Below are positions 7,947 through 15,664 of a stretch of DNA of 64,000 nt, piece by piece (position 1 is the stretch's first letter; each line of letters starts with the position of its first letter). The translations under genes and the position numbers were made by a program. The notes beneath the pieces were generated by a model. That model ran no database searches, was not told the origin of the DNA, and saw only the letters and a list, made by a program, of their open reading frames with translations. The stretch lies in assembly GCF_000306785.1 (NCBI RefSeq), contig NC_017955.1, positions 372,001-436,000 of the forward strand, read 5' to 3'. Source of the DNA: Modestobacter italicus. Lineage in GTDB: Bacteria; Actinomycetota; Actinomycetes; Mycobacteriales; Geodermatophilaceae.

Positions 7947-9494
7947 GTGCCCGCACTCGTGGTGAGCGAGCTGCGGGCGCCGGCCGCCGGCCCGGCGGAG
8001 GGCGTCCTCGGGGACGTCCTCCGCCGGGCCGTCGGGCGTGGGCCCACCGACCTGCTGCTGTCCAGCCCGGGCACCGGGGAGACCTGGACGGCGGCCGAGC
8101 TGCTGGCCGACGCCGAGGCGGTCGCCGCCGGGCTGCTCGCCCGGCACGACCCCGGCGCCCGGATCGCCACCTGCCTGGGCAACGGGCCCGCGCCGGTGCT
8201 GGTCCAGCTCGGGGTCGCGCTGGCCGGCATGACGCTGGTCCCGGTCAACCCGCGGTCCCGGCCGGCCGAGGTCGAGCACGCGCTGCGGCTCTCCGGCGCC
8301 GTGCTCGCGATCGCCGCCGAGGAGGTGGCGGGCAACCCGGTGGCCGACCTGTGCGCCGCCGTCGACGGCGTCGAGGTGCTGCGCGTCGGCACCGACTGGC
8401 GGGCGGCGCTGCCGTGGGCGGCACCCGGCGGGCTGCCCGTCGTCGAGCCGCAGTCGCTGGCCCAGGTGCAGTTCACCTCCGGGACGACCGGGCGGGCCAA
8501 GGGCGTGCGGATCACCCACGCCGGGATGGTCGCGACCGGGGCGGCGTTCGCCGAGCGGCTGGGCCCGACCGCCGGGCGGGTGTGGTGCAACCCGATGCCG
8601 CTCTTCCACACCGCGGGCAACGTGCTCGGCGTCGTGGGCGCGCTCAGCGCGGGCGCCGAGCACGTGGTGCTGCCCTTCGCGCCGGAGCCGGTGCTGCAGG
8701 CGCTCGAGCAGCGCCGGGTGAGCATGCTGTCGGCCGCGCCGACGCTGCTGGACCTGCTGGCCGCCGCCGGCCCGCCGCCGCTGCCGGACCTGCGGGTGCT
8801 GTTCACCGGCGGGATGACGGTGACGCCGGCGTTCGTCGACCGGGTGGAGCAGGTGTTCGGCGCCCGGCTGTCGATCACCTTCGGCATGACCGAGACCTGC
8901 GGTGCGGTGCTGCAGACCTCGCCGGAGGACCCCGACCCGGTGCGCCGGGAGACCGTCGGCGCGCCGCTGGCCGGCACCGACGTCCGGATCGCCGGCCCGG
9001 ACGGCGACGTCGTCCCCCCGGGGACGCCCGGGGAGCTGTGGGTGCGCGGCGCGCGGATCACCCGGGGGTACCTCGACGACCCGGTCGCCACCGCCGAGGC
9101 GATCGACCCCGACGGCTGGCTGCACACCGGTGACCTCGCGGAGATGTCCCCGGCCGGCGCCTGCCGGGTGGTCGGCCGGCTCAAGGACATGATCAAGACC
9201 GGGGGTGAGAACGTGTCGCCCGTGGAGGTCGAGGAGGTGCTGGTCGAGCACCCGGACGTCGCCCGGGCCGCGGTGGTCGGCGTGCCGGACCCGCGGTGGG
9301 GCGAGCTGGTGGTGGCCTTCGTCGTCCCGGCGGGGGAGCGGGACCCCAGCCCGGCGGAGCTGACCGCGCACTGCCGGGACCGGCTGTCGCCGTTCAAGGT
9401 GCCCCGGTCCTGGCGGGTCGTCGACGAGCTGCCGATGACCGCGTCGGCGAAGGTCCAGCGCGCCGAGCTGCGGCGGATCGCTGCGGCGACGTGA
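7947..9494 (+). CDS. Acyl-CoA synthetase (class I adenylate-forming)
   Basis: This 515-residue ligase adenylates a carboxylic acid and transfers it to CoA. It shows the P-loop F-T-S-G-T-T-G-R-A-K-G near residue 175, F-G-M-T-E-T near residue 312, the W-L-H-T-G-D-L hinge and the C-terminal catalytic Lys in A-S-A-K-V-Q-R. It is the fifth gene of the ABC operon, 3 bp after the binding protein and in a GTGA overlap with the next gene. It most likely activates the imported substrate and so generates the effector of the PaaX-like repressor. Chain length or aromatic preference cannot be read from sequence. Confidence 0.92.
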   Translation: MPALVVSELRAPAAGPAEGVLGDVLRRAVGRGPTDLLLSSPGTGETWTAAELLADAEAVAAGLLARHDPGARIATCLGNGPAPVLVQLGVALAGMTLVPVNPRSRPAEVEHALRLSGAVLAIAAEEVAGNPVADLCAAVDGVEVLRVGTDWRAALPWAAPGGLPVVEPQSLAQVQFTSGTTGRAKGVRITHAGMVATGAAFAERLGPTAGRVWCNPMPLFHTAGNVLGVVGALSAGAEHVVLPFAPEPVLQALEQRRVSMLSAAPTLLDLLAAAGPPPLPDLRVLFTGGMTVTPAFVDRVEQVFGARLSITFGMTETCGAVLQTSPEDPDPVRRETVGAPLAGTDVRIAGPDGDVVPPGTPGELWVRGARITRGYLDDPVATAEAIDPDGWLHTGDLAEMSPAGACRVVGRLKDMIKTGGENVSPVEVEEVLVEHPDVARAAVVGVPDPRWGELVVAFVVPAGERDPSPAELTAHCRDRLSPFKVPRSWRVVDELPMTASAKVQRAELRRIAAAT

Positions 9495-10243
9495 TCGCCG
9501 GGCTGCTGGCCGACCTGGCCGACGAGGGCGCGGCGCTGGAGACGGTGCTGAGCGGGCTGGCCCCGGCCGACTGGGGCCGCCCCACCCCCGCCGCCGGGTG
9601 GACCGTCGCCGCCCAGGTGGCGCACCTGGCCTGGACCGACGAGGTGGCCCTGCTCGCGGCCACCGACCCGGCGGCCTTCGCCGCCCTGCCGGCCGACGGT
9701 GGCGACCGCGGGGCCTCCGCGGCGGACGCCGTCCCGGCTGCGGAGCTGCTGGACCGGTGGCGCACCGGCCGGCGGCGGCTGGCCGATGCGCTGGTCGCCG
9801 CCCCTCCCGGCGTCCGGCTGCCCTGGTTCGGGCCGCCGATGAGCGTCCCGTCGATGGCGACCGCCCGGTTGATGGAGACCTGGGCGCACGGCGTCGACGT
9901 CCGGGACGCGCTCGGCCTGCCGGTGGAGGAGTCCCGGCGGCTGGACCACGTCGCCCACCTCGGCGTCCGCACCCGGGGCTTCGCGTTCACCGCGCACGGG
10001 CTGCCCGCGCCGGAGGCGCCGGTCCGGGTGGAGCTGACCCGCGGCGACGGCTCGCGCTGGTCGGCCGGCCCGGAGGACGCCGGGCAGCGGGTCACCGGAC
10101 CGCTGCTGGACTTCTGCCTGCGGGTGGTGCAGCGCCGGCCGCGCGCGGCGCTGCGGCTGGTCGCCGTCGGCCCGGACGCCGACCGGTGGCTGGACGTCGC
10201 GCAGGCCTTCGCCGGCGCACCGGGGCGCGGCAGCGAGGCCTGA
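9491..10243 (+). CDS. TIGR03084-type DinB-like metal-binding protein
   Basis: This 250-residue protein belongs to the mycothiol-dependent maleylpyruvate isomerase/DinB-like superfamily. Metal-site candidates are His in Q-V-A-H-L-A-W-T-D near residue 37 and His in T-W-A-H-G-V-D near residue 135. The C-terminal domain resembles the MDMPI C-terminal wing. The GTG start at 9491 lies in a GTGA overlap with the ligase stop, and it ends the operon. Its reaction is unknown; relatives are frequently encoded beside acyl-CoA ligases in actinobacteria. Confidence 0.8.
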   Translation: MIAGLLADLADEGAALETVLSGLAPADWGRPTPAAGWTVAAQVAHLAWTDEVALLAATDPAAFAALPADGGDRGASAADAVPAAELLDRWRTGRRRLADALVAAPPGVRLPWFGPPMSVPSMATARLMETWAHGVDVRDALGLPVEESRRLDHVAHLGVRTRGFAFTAHGLPAPEAPVRVELTRGDGSRWSAGPEDAGQRVTGPLLDFCLRVVQRRPRAALRLVAVGPDADRWLDVAQAFAGAPGRGSEA

Positions 10244-10259
10244 GGCGTCGCGGCCTCAG
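10240..10259. terminator. Small bidirectional hairpin between convergent genes
   Basis: CTGAGGC (10240-10246) pairs with GCCTCAG (10253-10259) around a 6-base loop. It includes the stop of the TIGR03084-type gene and faces the end of the NIPSNAP gene. There is no U-tract. Confidence 0.45.
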
Positions 10260-10269
10260 CGGCCGGGCG

Positions 10270-10566
10270 TCACAGCACCGGGCGGACGAAGCCGATCTGC
10301 ATGTCGGTGATGCACGCCGGGAAGGTCTCGAACACCGCGGCACGCTCCGGGGAGGCGTTGTAGGTGGCCTCGACCTCGCGGAACCCGGCCTCGTCGGCGT
10401 CGTGCTCGACCGCCCAGGTGAAGGTGTCGTTGGCCTCGTCGGCGTAGGCGAACAGCAACCGGAAGCCGTACTGCGCGCGGACCGGGGCCAGGCCCGGGAA
10501 CCAGGCGAGGAAGTCGGCCATCCGGCCGGGTTCGACGTCGTAGCGGCGCAGCTGCACGGTGGTCAT
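10270..10566 (-). CDS. NIPSNAP family protein
   Basis: This 98-residue ferredoxin-fold protein matches the NIPSNAP pattern: a start M-T-T-V-Q-L-R-R-Y, a central F-L-A-W-F-P-G-L and an F-A-Y-A-D-E-A-N-D-T-F segment. I chose the ATG at 10566 because upstream residues lie in the hairpin region. The family has dimeric alpha-beta-barrel folds with unclear function. The ribosome site is weak and a large inverted repeat sits immediately upstream, so expression may be shielded from the preceding VOC gene. Confidence 0.75.
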   Translation of the reverse strand: MTTVQLRRYDVEPGRMADFLAWFPGLAPVRAQYGFRLLFAYADEANDTFTWAVEHDADEAGFREVEATYNASPERAAVFETFPACITDMQIGFVRPVL

Positions 10567-10577
10567 GCCGCCATTGT

Positions 10578-10627
10578 GCTGGTGGAGTGCCACGGGCGCG
10601 TTCTCCGCGCCGTGGCACTCCACCAGC
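10578..10627 (-). terminator. Long hairpin between the VOC and NIPSNAP genes
   Basis: Arms at 10578-10595 and 10610-10627 are perfectly complementary over 18 bp (GCTGGTGGAGTGCCACGG). GCGCG/CGCGC continues the stem toward a TTCTC loop, with one bulged base. On the reverse strand it begins 8 bases after the VOC stop and ends about 11 bases before the NIPSNAP start. It may terminate VOC transcription or be a mobile palindrome; no U-tract is present. Confidence 0.6.
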
Positions 10628-10634
10628 GGTCAGG

Positions 10635-10988
10635 TCAGGACGACGGCGGTGCGTAGAACTGCAGGTCGTTGCCCTCGGTGTCCTTGAACGGGGCGATCCG
10701 GCCCCACGGGTGGTCGCTGATGCCGCCGGAGAACTCCACGCCCCTGCCCTTGAGCTCCTCGACCTCGGCCTCGATGTCGCCCTCGGGCTGGAAGGTGATC
10801 ACGGCCCCGCCGTGCGAGTGGCCGGTGCCCTCGCGGGCGTTGAGCCCGATCATCAGGCCGTTGGCGTCGAACTCGCTCCAGTCCTCGGTCGTCTTCTGCT
10901 CGCTGAGCCCCAGGGTGTCCCGGTAGAACGCCCGCGCCCGGTCCATGTCGTCGACCGGGACCCACACACTCGCCACGCCACTCGCCAC
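10635..10988 (-). CDS. VOC/glyoxalase superfamily protein
   Basis: This 117-residue single-module vicinal-oxygen-chelate protein opens with V-W-V-P-V-D-D-M-D-R-A-R-A-F-Y and ends with F-K-D-T-E-G-N-D-L-Q-F-Y, the usual strand and metal-ligand Glu region. The GTG start at 10988 is preceded by GAGGAG. Family members include glyoxalase I, dioxygenases and resistance proteins; the specific role is unknown. It diverges from metY. Confidence 0.82.
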   Translation of the reverse strand: MASGVASVWVPVDDMDRARAFYRDTLGLSEQKTTEDWSEFDANGLMIGLNAREGTGHSHGGAVITFQPEGDIEAEVEELKGRGVEFSGGISDHPWGRIAPFKDTEGNDLQFYAPPSS

Positions 10989-11104
10989 GTCTGGACTCCT
11001 CGTCCCTCGTCGTCTGTCGTGCACGACCGGACTGCCCACCTCCCCGCTCCGGCAACCACCGGCGGGAGGGGGCAGACTCGGCACGAGCCGACGAGAGGAC
11101 GACG

Positions 11105-12397
11105 ATGGCCGACCGCACCTGGGGGTTCCGGACGCGTGCCCTGCACGCGGGAGGGGCGCCCGACCCGACCACCGGCGCCCGCGCCGTGCCGATCTACCAG
11201 ACGACGTCGTTCGTGTTCGACTCCGCCGACGACGCGGCCAACCTCTTCGCGCTGCAGAAGTACGGCAACGTCTACAGCCGGATCGCCAACCCCACGGTCG
11301 CCGCCCTCGAGGAGCGGATCGCCTCGCTGGAGGGCGGGCTGGGCGCGGTCGCGACGTCGTCCGGGCAGGCCGCGGAGTTCCTCACCTTCGCCGCCCTGGC
11401 CGGCGCCGGTGACCACATCGTCGCCGCGTCGTCGCTGTACGGCGGCACCATCACCCAGCTCGACGTCACGCTGCGCCGGTTCGGGGTGGAGACGACCTTC
11501 GTCCGCGGCAACGACCCGGCCGACTACGCCGCCGCGATCACCGACCGCACCAAGCTGGTCTTCGCCGAGGTGGTGGCCAACCCGGGCAGCGACGTCGCCG
11601 ACATCGCCGGCCTTGCCGAGGTCGCCCACGCCGCCGGCGTGCCGCTGGTGGTCGACGCGACCACCGCCACCCCGTGGCTCTGCCGGCCGATCGAGCACGG
11701 TGCCGACATCGTGATCCACTCCGCCACCAAGTTCCTCGGCGGCCACGGGACGACGCTGGGCGGGCTGGTCGTCGACGCCGGCACCTTCGACTGGGGCAAC
11801 GGCCGGTTCCCCGGGATGACCGAGCCGAGCGACAGCTACGGCGGCATCCGCTGGTGGGACAACTTCGGCGAGTACGGCTTCCTCACCAAGCTGCGCAGTG
11901 AGCAGCTGCGCGACGTCGGCGCCACGCTCGCCCCGCACAGCGCGTTCCTGCTGCTGATGGGCATCGAGACGCTGCCGCAGCGGATGCGCGAGCACGTGGC
12001 CAACGCCCAGCGGGTCGCCGAGTGGCTGGACGCCGACGAGCGGGTGGCCTGGGTGCGCTACTCGGGGCTGCCCGGCCACCGCGACCACGCCCTCGCCCAG
12101 CGGTACCTGCCGGAGGGCCCCGGCGCGGTGTTCAGCTTCGGCGTCGTCGGCGGCCGGGACGCCGGGCGCCGGTTCATCGAGAACGTCGAGCTGTGCAGCC
12201 ACCTGGCCAACATCGGCGACGCCCGCACGCTGGTCATCCACCCGGGCTCCACCACGCACGGCCAGCTGTCGGTGGAGCAGCTGGAGACCGGCGGGGTGTC
12301 GCCGGACCTGATCCGCATCTCGGTCGGGCTGGAGGACGTCGAGGACGTGCTGTGGGACCTCGACCAGGCGCTGGCCGCGGCGGTGAAGGATGTCTGA
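11105..12397 (+). CDS. metY: O-acetylhomoserine sulfhydrylase (MetY)
   Basis: This 430-residue PLP enzyme of the Cys/Met metabolism family makes homocysteine from O-acetylhomoserine and sulfide in the cytoplasm. The N-terminus (T-R-A-L-H-A-G), Y-G-N-V-Y-S-R-I-N/A-N-P-T, the Schiff-base Lys in S-A-T-K-F-L-G-G-H-G and C-terminal I-R-I-S-V-G-L-E-D fit MetY in length and motifs. Start chosen: ATG 11105 after GAGAGG. It overlaps the CoA-binding-protein gene by 8 bp; that pairing is common in actinobacteria. Confidence 0.93.
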   Translation: MADRTWGFRTRALHAGGAPDPTTGARAVPIYQTTSFVFDSADDAANLFALQKYGNVYSRIANPTVAALEERIASLEGGLGAVATSSGQAAEFLTFAALAGAGDHIVAASSLYGGTITQLDVTLRRFGVETTFVRGNDPADYAAAITDRTKLVFAEVVANPGSDVADIAGLAEVAHAAGVPLVVDATTATPWLCRPIEHGADIVIHSATKFLGGHGTTLGGLVVDAGTFDWGNGRFPGMTEPSDSYGGIRWWDNFGEYGFLTKLRSEQLRDVGATLAPHSAFLLLMGIETLPQRMREHVANAQRVAEWLDADERVAWVRYSGLPGHRDHALAQRYLPEGPGAVFSFGVVGGRDAGRRFIENVELCSHLANIGDARTLVIHPGSTTHGQLSVEQLETGGVSPDLIRISVGLEDVEDVLWDLDQALAAAVKDV

Positions 12398-12890
12398 CGT
12401 GCGCACCTGGGAGGGCCCCAGCGCCCGCGAGCGGCAGGCGATCCTGGCCCGGACGTCGACCGTGGCGATCGTCGGCGCCTCGGACAACCCGGCGCGGGCC
12501 AGCTACTTCGTCGCCACGTACCTGCTGTCGACGTCGCCGTACGAGATCTGGTTCGTCAACCCGCGGGCCAGCGACATCCTCGGCCGGCCGGTCTACCCCT
12601 CGCTCGCCGACCTCCCCGGCACCCCCGACGTGGTCGACGTCTTCCGCAAGGCCAGCGACCTGCCCGAGGTGCTCGACGAGACGCTCGCGGCCGGGGCCCG
12701 CACGCTGTGGCTCCAGCTGGGGTTGTGGGACGAGGACGTCGCCGCCCGCGCGCAGGGCGCCGGGCTCGAGGTCGTCATGGACCGCTGCCTGAAGATCGAG
12801 CACGCCCGGTTCGCCGGCGGCCTGCACTGGGCCGGGTTCGACACCGGGGTGATCAGCTCGCGCCGCGCCCGCGGCCTCCCCACCGCCTGA
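12390..12890 (+). CDS. CoA-binding domain protein (YccU type)
   Basis: This 166-residue Rossmann protein matches the short CoA-binding family: V-A-I-V-G-A-S-D-N-P-A-R at about residues 25-36 and V-D-V-F-R near 90. A conserved H-A-R-F-A-G-G-L-H-W sits near the end. It starts inside metY and its stop abuts the Nudix start (TGATG), giving a three-gene operon. The precise role is unknown; adjacency to metY suggests a link to sulfur or CoA-thioester metabolism. Confidence 0.88.
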   Translation: MSDVRTWEGPSARERQAILARTSTVAIVGASDNPARASYFVATYLLSTSPYEIWFVNPRASDILGRPVYPSLADLPGTPDVVDVFRKASDLPEVLDETLAAGARTLWLQLGLWDEDVAARAQGAGLEVVMDRCLKIEHARFAGGLHWAGFDTGVISSRRARGLPTA

Positions 12891-13354
12891 TGCTGCACCG
12901 CTCGCCCACCGACGGCTGGACCACCTGCGCGCTCGGCCACCGGCACTGGGGGCTGGCCGGCGCCGCGGGCCTGCTGCTGCACCGGGTCGGCGCCTCCGGG
13001 ATCGAGGTGCTGCTGCAGCTGCGGGTCGGCTGGTCGCACCACGGCGGCACCTGGGGCACCCCGGGTGGTGCGCTGCACCCGGCCGAGTCGGCGGTCGACG
13101 GTGCGCTGCGGGAGGCGGGGGAGGAGCTGGGGCTGCGCCGGTCGGACGTCGTCCTGGGCGCCGAGTCCGTCGACGACCACGGCGGCTGGAGCTACACCAC
13201 CGTGCTCGCCACCCCCGCCGGCGACCTGGAGCCGGACGCCCTCGCGCTCAACGAGGAGAGCGTCGGCGTCGACTGGTGGCCGCTGACCGCGCTGCCCGAG
13301 CTGCACCCCGGCTTCTCCGCCTCCCTCCCCACCCTCCGCCCGCTCCTCGCCTGA
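12890..13354 (+). CDS. Nudix hydrolase
   Basis: This 154-residue protein has an intact Nudix box: G-G-A-L near residue 60, then R-E-A-G-E-E-L-G about 14 residues later, with the Mg-binding glutamates present. The ATG overlaps the upstream stop by one base. It hydrolyses a nucleoside diphosphate linked to X; the substrate is not predictable. It ends the metY operon and lies just left of the IS110 insertion. Confidence 0.9.
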   Translation: MLHRSPTDGWTTCALGHRHWGLAGAAGLLLHRVGASGIEVLLQLRVGWSHHGGTWGTPGGALHPAESAVDGALREAGEELGLRRSDVVLGAESVDDHGGWSYTTVLATPAGDLEPDALALNEESVGVDWWPLTALPELHPGFSASLPTLRPLLA

Positions 13355-13369
13355 CTGTGAGGCTGGCCG

Positions 13370-13600
13370 GGTCGGTTCATCGGTGATGGGCTGACGGTCG
13401 GCAGCAGTGGGCGTGACCCTTCGCCTGACTGGCTTTGTGCCCTTGGCCGGACTTGTCCGCCTGCTGCTGTCGGCACCGGCCCGGCCGGAGACGTTGGCCT
13501 GATCAGGAGCTTGACCGCCAGTAGGCGCTGGCGTGTCTCATCACAGTCCTGCCATCTCCGCACCGGACCGGGACCTGCTGCGTCCCCCCGGTCAAGGAGA
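13370..13600 (+). ncRNA. Candidate bridge RNA region of the IS110 left end
   Basis: IS110 transposases use a structured bridge RNA made from the non-coding left end to choose donor and target DNA. This stretch lies upstream of the transposase. It shows complementary CAGCAG (13402-13407) and CTGCTG (13461-13466) segments that could close a large internal loop, plus GC-rich shorter stems around 13448-13500. Position and family support it; the fold itself is unproven. Confidence 0.4.
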
Positions 13601-13607
13601 AGAACGC

Positions 13608-14660
13608 ATGTCCATGCTGGCAGAACTGGTCGAGGTCGTCATCGGCGTCGACACCCACAGCCAGACCCACACCGCCGCCGTCGTCGATGCGCGTACCGGT
13701 GGCGTGCTGGCCCGCGCGACGGTCACCGCCGATCCCGACGGCTACGCCGAGTTGGTCGCTCTGGCCGAGCAGCACTCGGGCTTGCGGGCCTGGGCGATGG
13801 AGGGCGCCGGTGGCTACGGCGCTGGTCTGGCCCGGCATCTGGCCGCCGGCGAGGAGATGGTCGTCGAGCTGGACCGGCCCAAGCGGCCGGCCCGGCGGGC
13901 CGGCGCCAAGTCCGATCCGATCGACGCCGAACGCGCCGCCCGCGATGCGCTGGCCCGCACCCGACTCGCCGAGCCCAAGACCGGCGCCGAGCGGGCCGCG
14001 CTGCAGATGCGCCTGACCGCCCGGCGAGCGGCTGTGGAGGCCGCCAGCACCGGTCAGCGGCAGCTGCTGGCGATGGTCATCACCGCCCCGGAGCCGGTGC
14101 GCGCCCGGTTCCGCGGGCAGACCACCCGCGCCATGATCAGCACCGCCGCCAGGCTGCGCCCAGGCGCCTGCAGTGGTGACATCGAGACGGTTACCGCGCT
14201 GACCGTGCTGCACGAGCTGGCCGGCCGCATCCGCTTCCTCGAGGCCGAAGCCCTCAACCATGAGAAGGCCATCCGCGCCATCGTGCGGACCTGGCGGCCG
14301 GACCTGCTCGAGCTGACCGGAGTCGGCCCGATCGTGGCCGCCACCGTGCTGACCGCCTGGTCCCATCCCGGCCGCTGCCGCGACGACGCCGCCTTCGCCA
14401 TGCTGGCCGGCGCCGCCCCGATCCCGGCGTCTTCGGGCAAGACCGTGCGCTACCGGCTCAACCGCTCCGGGGACCGCCAGCTCAACCGCGCCCTGCACAC
14501 CGTCGTCCTCAGCCGACTGCAACGCGACGAACGAACCCGCGCCTACGCCGACCGCCGCCGCGCCGAAGGCAAGACCGACCGCGAGATCAAACGCTGCCTC
14601 AAGCGCTACATCGCCCGCGAGCTCTACCGCCGCCTCGAATCACCACCGGCCACCGCTTGA
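13608..14660 (+). CDS. IS110-family DEDD transposase
   Basis: This 350-residue transposase has an N-terminal RuvC-like domain with catalytic acidic residues visible as D15 (G-V-D-T-H-S), E65 (A-M-E-G-A-G), D103 and D106 (S-D-P-I-D-A-E). The C-terminal Transposase_20 domain has L-T-G-V-G-P-I-V-A-A and the conserved Ser region P-A-S-S-G-K-T near residue 275. The ATG at 13608 has AAGGAGA upstream. The gene is full length and uninterrupted, so the element may be active. Only one copy is present in this window. Confidence 0.95.
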   Translation: MSMLAELVEVVIGVDTHSQTHTAAVVDARTGGVLARATVTADPDGYAELVALAEQHSGLRAWAMEGAGGYGAGLARHLAAGEEMVVELDRPKRPARRAGAKSDPIDAERAARDALARTRLAEPKTGAERAALQMRLTARRAAVEAASTGQRQLLAMVITAPEPVRARFRGQTTRAMISTAARLRPGACSGDIETVTALTVLHELAGRIRFLEAEALNHEKAIRAIVRTWRPDLLELTGVGPIVAATVLTAWSHPGRCRDDAAFAMLAGAAPIPASSGKTVRYRLNRSGDRQLNRALHTVVLSRLQRDERTRAYADRRRAEGKTDREIKRCLKRYIARELYRRLESPPATA

Positions 14661-14687
14661 CGCGTCATAGGAGCGTCCCTCTGAACC

Positions 14688-14755
14688 GGTTTCGGCGCCG
14701 AAACCCGTGCCGGGTTCGCCGCCGAACCCTCTGCCGGTCTCGGCGCCGAGACCGG
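14688..14755. repeat. Cluster of three palindromes (GGTTTCGGCGCCGAAACC type)
   Basis: Three palindromes follow each other with short linkers. They are GGTTTCGGCGCCGAAACC (14688-14705), GGGTTCG...CGAACCC (14712-14729) and a 22-bp perfect one at 14734-14755 with core TCTCGGCGCCGAGA. The last one ends at the EEP stop codon. A related cluster is at 26774-26853, and its second member is identical to the first one here. The IS110 right end abuts this cluster. Confidence 0.85.
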
Positions 14756-15550
14756 TCAGGTGGTCGTGACCGTCACGGTGGCCAGGCGGTGGTCGCCGAG
14801 CCCGAGCTGGCGCACTTCCGGGCGGGCGGCCTGCACCGTGGCGGGGCCCAGCACGTGGTCGAACTGCACCCGGGGCGCAGGGGAGGGGTAGGTCGGTTCG
14901 CTGACCAGCCGCTGCCCGCCGAAGACCCGCGCCGGCAGCGGCCCGATCAGGTTCAGGTCGCCGGCCACCAGCACCGGGCCGGGCAGGTCGGCCGCCCAGC
15001 GCCGCAGCCGGACCAGCTGCCGGACAGCGGTGTGCGGGGCGAAGGACAGGTGCGTGGAGATGACGGTGCACCCGTCGAGCTCGGCGGCGATCGCCAGCCG
15101 CGGCTCGTCGGGGAACCACCACAGCCGGGTCTTCCCGGTCCGGGGATCGGGCGCCTGCAGCGGCAGCCGCGCCCGCCCGGCGCCCAGCGCGAGCACCGAC
15201 CAGCGGTGCACCGGCAGCCGGCTGACCAGCGCGATCCCGTAGTGCGGGCCGGTCAGCGTCTCCCACGACCCGCGCAGCACCGGCGGGTCGACCGGCGTCC
15301 AGCTGCGGAAGGGGCTGGGGGTGCCGGCGACGGCCGCGGCGAACCGCCAGTCGGTCGCGCCCAGCGCCGCGGCCACGGCGGCGGGCTGGTCCACCCCGCC
15401 GGAGCGGGGCTGGTCGACGTCCACCTCCTGGACGGCGAGGACGTCGACGTCGACGTCGGCGAGGGCGGCGGACAGCGAGGCCGCGTCACCGGCGCGGCCC
15501 TCCGAGGTCCGGCCGGAAGCGAGGTTGAGCGTGCCGATCCGCAGGTCCAC
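14756..15550 (-). CDS. Endonuclease/exonuclease/phosphatase family protein
   Basis: This 264-residue Mg-dependent EEP-fold hydrolase has the expected motifs in order: T-L-N-L-A-S, Q-E-V-D (metal Glu), S-T-H-L-S (His), G-D-L-N-L-I-G (Asp/Asn), F-D-H-V-L-G and L-G-D-H-R-L-A (catalytic His). The GTG start at 15550 begins V-D-L-R-I-G-T-L. No signal peptide is seen. The substrate may be DNA, a phospholipid headgroup or an inositol phosphate; the family is too broad to say. It diverges from menB across a long hairpin. Confidence 0.87.
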   Translation of the reverse strand: MDLRIGTLNLASGRTSEGRAGDAASLSAALADVDVDVLAVQEVDVDQPRSGGVDQPAAVAAALGATDWRFAAAVAGTPSPFRSWTPVDPPVLRGSWETLTGPHYGIALVSRLPVHRWSVLALGAGRARLPLQAPDPRTGKTRLWWFPDEPRLAIAAELDGCTVISTHLSFAPHTAVRQLVRLRRWAADLPGPVLVAGDLNLIGPLPARVFGGQRLVSEPTYPSPAPRVQFDHVLGPATVQAARPEVRQLGLGDHRLATVTVTTT

Positions 15551-15572
15551 GCCGCCATCAGACCAGCCCGGC

Positions 15573-15617
15573 GGCGCTCGTGCTCTGCTGCCTCCCAGGC
15601 AGCAGAGCACGAGCGCC
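15573..15617. repeat. Perfect 21-bp-arm hairpin between EEP gene and menB
   Basis: The left arm 15573-15593 and right arm 15597-15617 are perfectly complementary over 21 bp with a 3-base CCC loop. It sits between two divergent genes, where a terminator is not expected, so it is either a regulatory site or an inserted palindrome. Confidence 0.8.
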
Positions 15618-15652
15618 CGGGCAGCAGGTCGGCGGGGCGCGGCGGCGGCCGA

Positions 15653-15658
15653 TAGGTT
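15653..15658 (+). promoter_or_regulatory. menB -10 box, leaderless transcript likely
   Basis: TAGGTT at 15653-15658 is 6 bases upstream of the menB GTG at 15665. This matches the actinobacterial pattern in which transcription starts at the start codon. No ribosome site is seen in front of the GTG. Confidence 0.5.
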
Positions 15659-15664
15659 CGGGCC

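Larger units (their letters stand above)
13356..14685 (+). mobile_element. IS110-family insertion sequence (ends approximate)
   Basis: About 1.33 kb between the Nudix stop and the palindrome cluster at 14688. It holds one DEDD transposase gene, a 250-base non-coding left end and a right end only about 25 bases long, the layout of the IS110 subgroup. IS110 elements lack terminal inverted repeats, so the exact ends cannot be fixed by eye. The dinucleotide CT occurs at both proposed edges (13355-13356 and 14681-14682) and could be the core. Confidence 0.8.

Noticed and set aside
6480-9371. 963-codon reverse frame opposite the binding protein and ligase
   Set aside because: It is Gly/Arg/His-rich low-complexity translation opposite two well-supported genes.
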